DNA from: Trachelipus rathkii
Taxonomy: Eukaryota > Arthropoda > Malacostraca > Isopoda > Trachelipodidae
Assembly (NCBI GenBank): GCA_015478945.1
Contig: JABUQX010027763.1
Coordinates: 2,501 to 40,000, forward strand
DNA: 37,500 nt
Reading direction: 5' to 3'
Shown here one piece after another: positions 35,640 to 37,500 of this stretch. Numbering within the stretch: the first letter of the stretch is position 1; each line of letters opens with the position of its first letter. Both the position numbers and the translations under genes were made by a program. The notes beneath the pieces were generated by a model. That model was not told where the DNA came from, did not search any database, and saw nothing but the letters and a program-made list of their open reading frames with translations.

Positions 35640-36840
35640 GCAGAAACTTACATTACAAACAACTAACAAACATTTATGTCATTAACTTTTCTTAAAACTT
35701 TGACATTAATAGTTCTTCCTCTAAATGCTCACATTGAATCCCTTTTAACCACTAGCCCTGTCCTCCATCACTGCCACCTTTATTAAATCGCAAACCCCTG
35801 TTAAGTTGCCCTCCTCCACAACCAACCCTACACACATTCACCATATCTAAAACCTTCGACCTCTCTTGCATCTCAATGCCTCCCAATGGGGCCAACATCA
35901 CCCCAGGATCCACCCCTGCACTCCTATTACATCTGTGACACGCTTCTCTGCTCCCATCCCGTTAATTGACTCGCACAATATCTCTCCATTCTACTACTGA
36001 CAGCTTGCCGATCAGTTTTAGCACTGAGATATCCCTTGACCAGGCGAATCAAAAAGTATCCAAACATAGAGAAACAAAAAAGGGCCCGGCCCATCTTTGA
36101 AAAGTATACAACCCTCATATTGCACTGTCCACAGAAGCACGATGATTGTGAAGGCCAAAACTAATGCAGCTCACTCCTAGAATAGAAGCACTTCACATAT
36201 AGTGCTGTTTCCTGCCTCCTTCTCTCATTCTCCAGGTGTATCTTTTAAGTAGCGGGTCATACCTGACGATAAACAAATCAATAAGTACTCTTGCAGAAAG
36301 TTTCCAGATTATTACTCTTCAATGTTTCTTCGTAATCATTCTACGATGCCCTCCTGAATGACCTTAATATTACAAGCTTGACATCATTATTATGACGTTC
36401 CAATAATTTCGCACTTCAGTAGGTCTACGCCCAACTTCGCTACATCTTCTAAACTCCCTAACACAAACTGGATTACTTTCCGAATTTTATCAGCTCCCAT
36501 CACTGCTAGCGTCTAACACATGCTCCATTCCAAGTGAACGTTTACTCCGAAAAATATTCAATAGTCTCCTTCTCAAAATTCTTCTTACTTAACCCACCCT
36601 GCCAGAGCTCTTCATTATGAAGATTTTCAATCAAAAACCAGTGCATCATCCCGCCTTTAGCCCGTCCGTGGTTGCGCCCTCTCGGCTCCCTGCGATCCCC
36701 CGCCACCGCGGCGGCTTGTACGGCAGACCATACACCTCAACCCGACCATAGGGGCCAGCGCACACTCGCCACAAGCTACCCCCACCACGCCGTTTCCACC
36801 TCCCCACCAGCGATGAGGGGCCGTCTATTTACGCCACTGA
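35640..36840. other. C-rich stretch, nature unknown
   Basis: The plus strand is rich in C and poor in G, unlike its surroundings, with a short GC-rich part at 36655-36835. The minus strand has a 66-codon stretch free of stops (about 35960-35760) that includes CHRCNRSAGVDPG, and another frame at 36118-35927. Two frames are similarly open, so neither is supported as a gene. It could be an old retroelement piece, but I cannot name one. Confidence 0.4.
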
Positions 36841-36856
36841 ATGTATACTTTACAAA

Positions 36857-36892
36857 AAAATTTTTTTTTTCTTTTTTTTTTTTTTTCTTTTT
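36857..36892. repeat. Poly-T-rich run
   Basis: TTTTTTTTTTCTTTTT-type run directly after the GC-rich part. On the minus strand this would be a poly-A stretch, so a retroposed element ending here is possible. Confidence 0.6.
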
Positions 36893-37039
36893 AATGCAAC
36901 CTTTATTGCTCTATAGGTCTATAACAATTCACAAGGTCTTAAAATAAGGACAAATAATAACCTTCTGATAGTGACTGCCATTAACATTATACCAGATGTT
37001 ACGAAACATTATCACTCAACCTTACAGGGTTTTTATATC

Positions 37040-37290
37040 TTATTCCACTATTTATATATTAATATAACTATATAATATACTATTAATAATATATATAATA
37101 TATCATAATATATTCATATAATATATTTATATATAATATTATTTACTATATATATTATAGTATATATATATCATATATATATATATATATTAATATACTT
37201 AATATTAAGTATTAATAATAATATACTATATATACTATATTTAATACTATATATAATATACTACTATATAATATATATATAATATATTTG
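37040..37290. repeat. TA-rich low-complexity block
   Basis: Imperfect TA and AATATT words fill the stretch, with many short dyads. Confidence 0.85.
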
Positions 37291-37500
37291 AGTCAGTGTA
37301 CAGGACTCACCACAGGCTCACAGAGAAGCTATGCCGGCCGATACTGGCTTTTGAAATAAAATCAAGTCACCATATGTGTATGAGGCTATAATATCAATTA
37401 TATCTGATGTTTCAAGGGTGATCATATAAAGGGAGATTTGGTATAATAGGCTAGAAATGAATTATCTCAAAGTCCAGTCTAAAAAAATAAATGCATAAAT
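37290..37500. other. AT-rich DNA to window end
   Basis: No feature is recognised. Confidence 0.5.

Noticed and set aside
35927..36118. 63-codon minus-strand frame as a gene
   Set aside because: A neighbouring frame is equally open, no domain is recognised, and there is no start context or splice evidence.

Overview
The window is AT-rich eukaryotic DNA with no intact, convincing protein-coding gene. The content is microsatellites (long TA, ATT/AAT, GA and GGAATC tracts), a satellite-like tandem array, and dead mobile elements. The mix of SSR-dense DNA, hAT relics, a LINE reverse-transcriptase relic and a decayed member of a multicopy 'uncharacterized protein' family suggests an arthropod, plausibly a decapod crustacean. 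That assignment is inference; no diagnostic host gene is present.

Layout. 1-2040: AT-rich DNA holding about three diverged copies of a ~340 bp tandem repeat with an internal dyad. 2040-3250: AAT/ATT and TA microsatellites. 3430-3660: a short hAT-like coding relic. 3627-4485: an almost perfect ~860 bp palindrome with a GC-rich core containing smaller nested hairpins. 4625-11420: a tandem array with a ~300 bp period, interrupted by a degenerate 1.5 kb hAT element (about 7790-9290), by an unrelated ~470 bp segment and by two copies of an A/T-homopolymer module. 11420-22080: AT-rich, repeat-poor sequence in which I recognise nothing except an A/T homopolymer block, one GC-richer island (16290-16745) and a TA-rich block.

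22080-25690: a dense cluster of TA tracts, a GA tract, a duplicated ~435 bp module, a heptamer array and a 60 bp minisatellite. 26083-27775: a decayed but nearly end-to-end copy of a multicopy protein family, with a GT-AG interruption near its 5' end. 28450-28960: ATT microsatellites. 29106-29880 (minus): the C-terminal part of a LINE reverse transcriptase. 30140-30270: a ~43 bp minisatellite containing CCTAACCT. 30555-33510: a second decayed hAT transposase (plus strand) bracketed by TA tracts and GGAATC hexamer blocks. 33510-37500: AT-rich DNA, a C-rich stretch of unknown nature, and a final TA-rich block.

No genes here act together in a pathway. The four coding relics are independent mobile or multicopy elements. 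The observations most worth checking are the giant palindrome (foldback element or assembly artefact), the hAT insertion in the satellite array with its apparent target-site duplication, and the decayed multicopy gene with a candidate intron.
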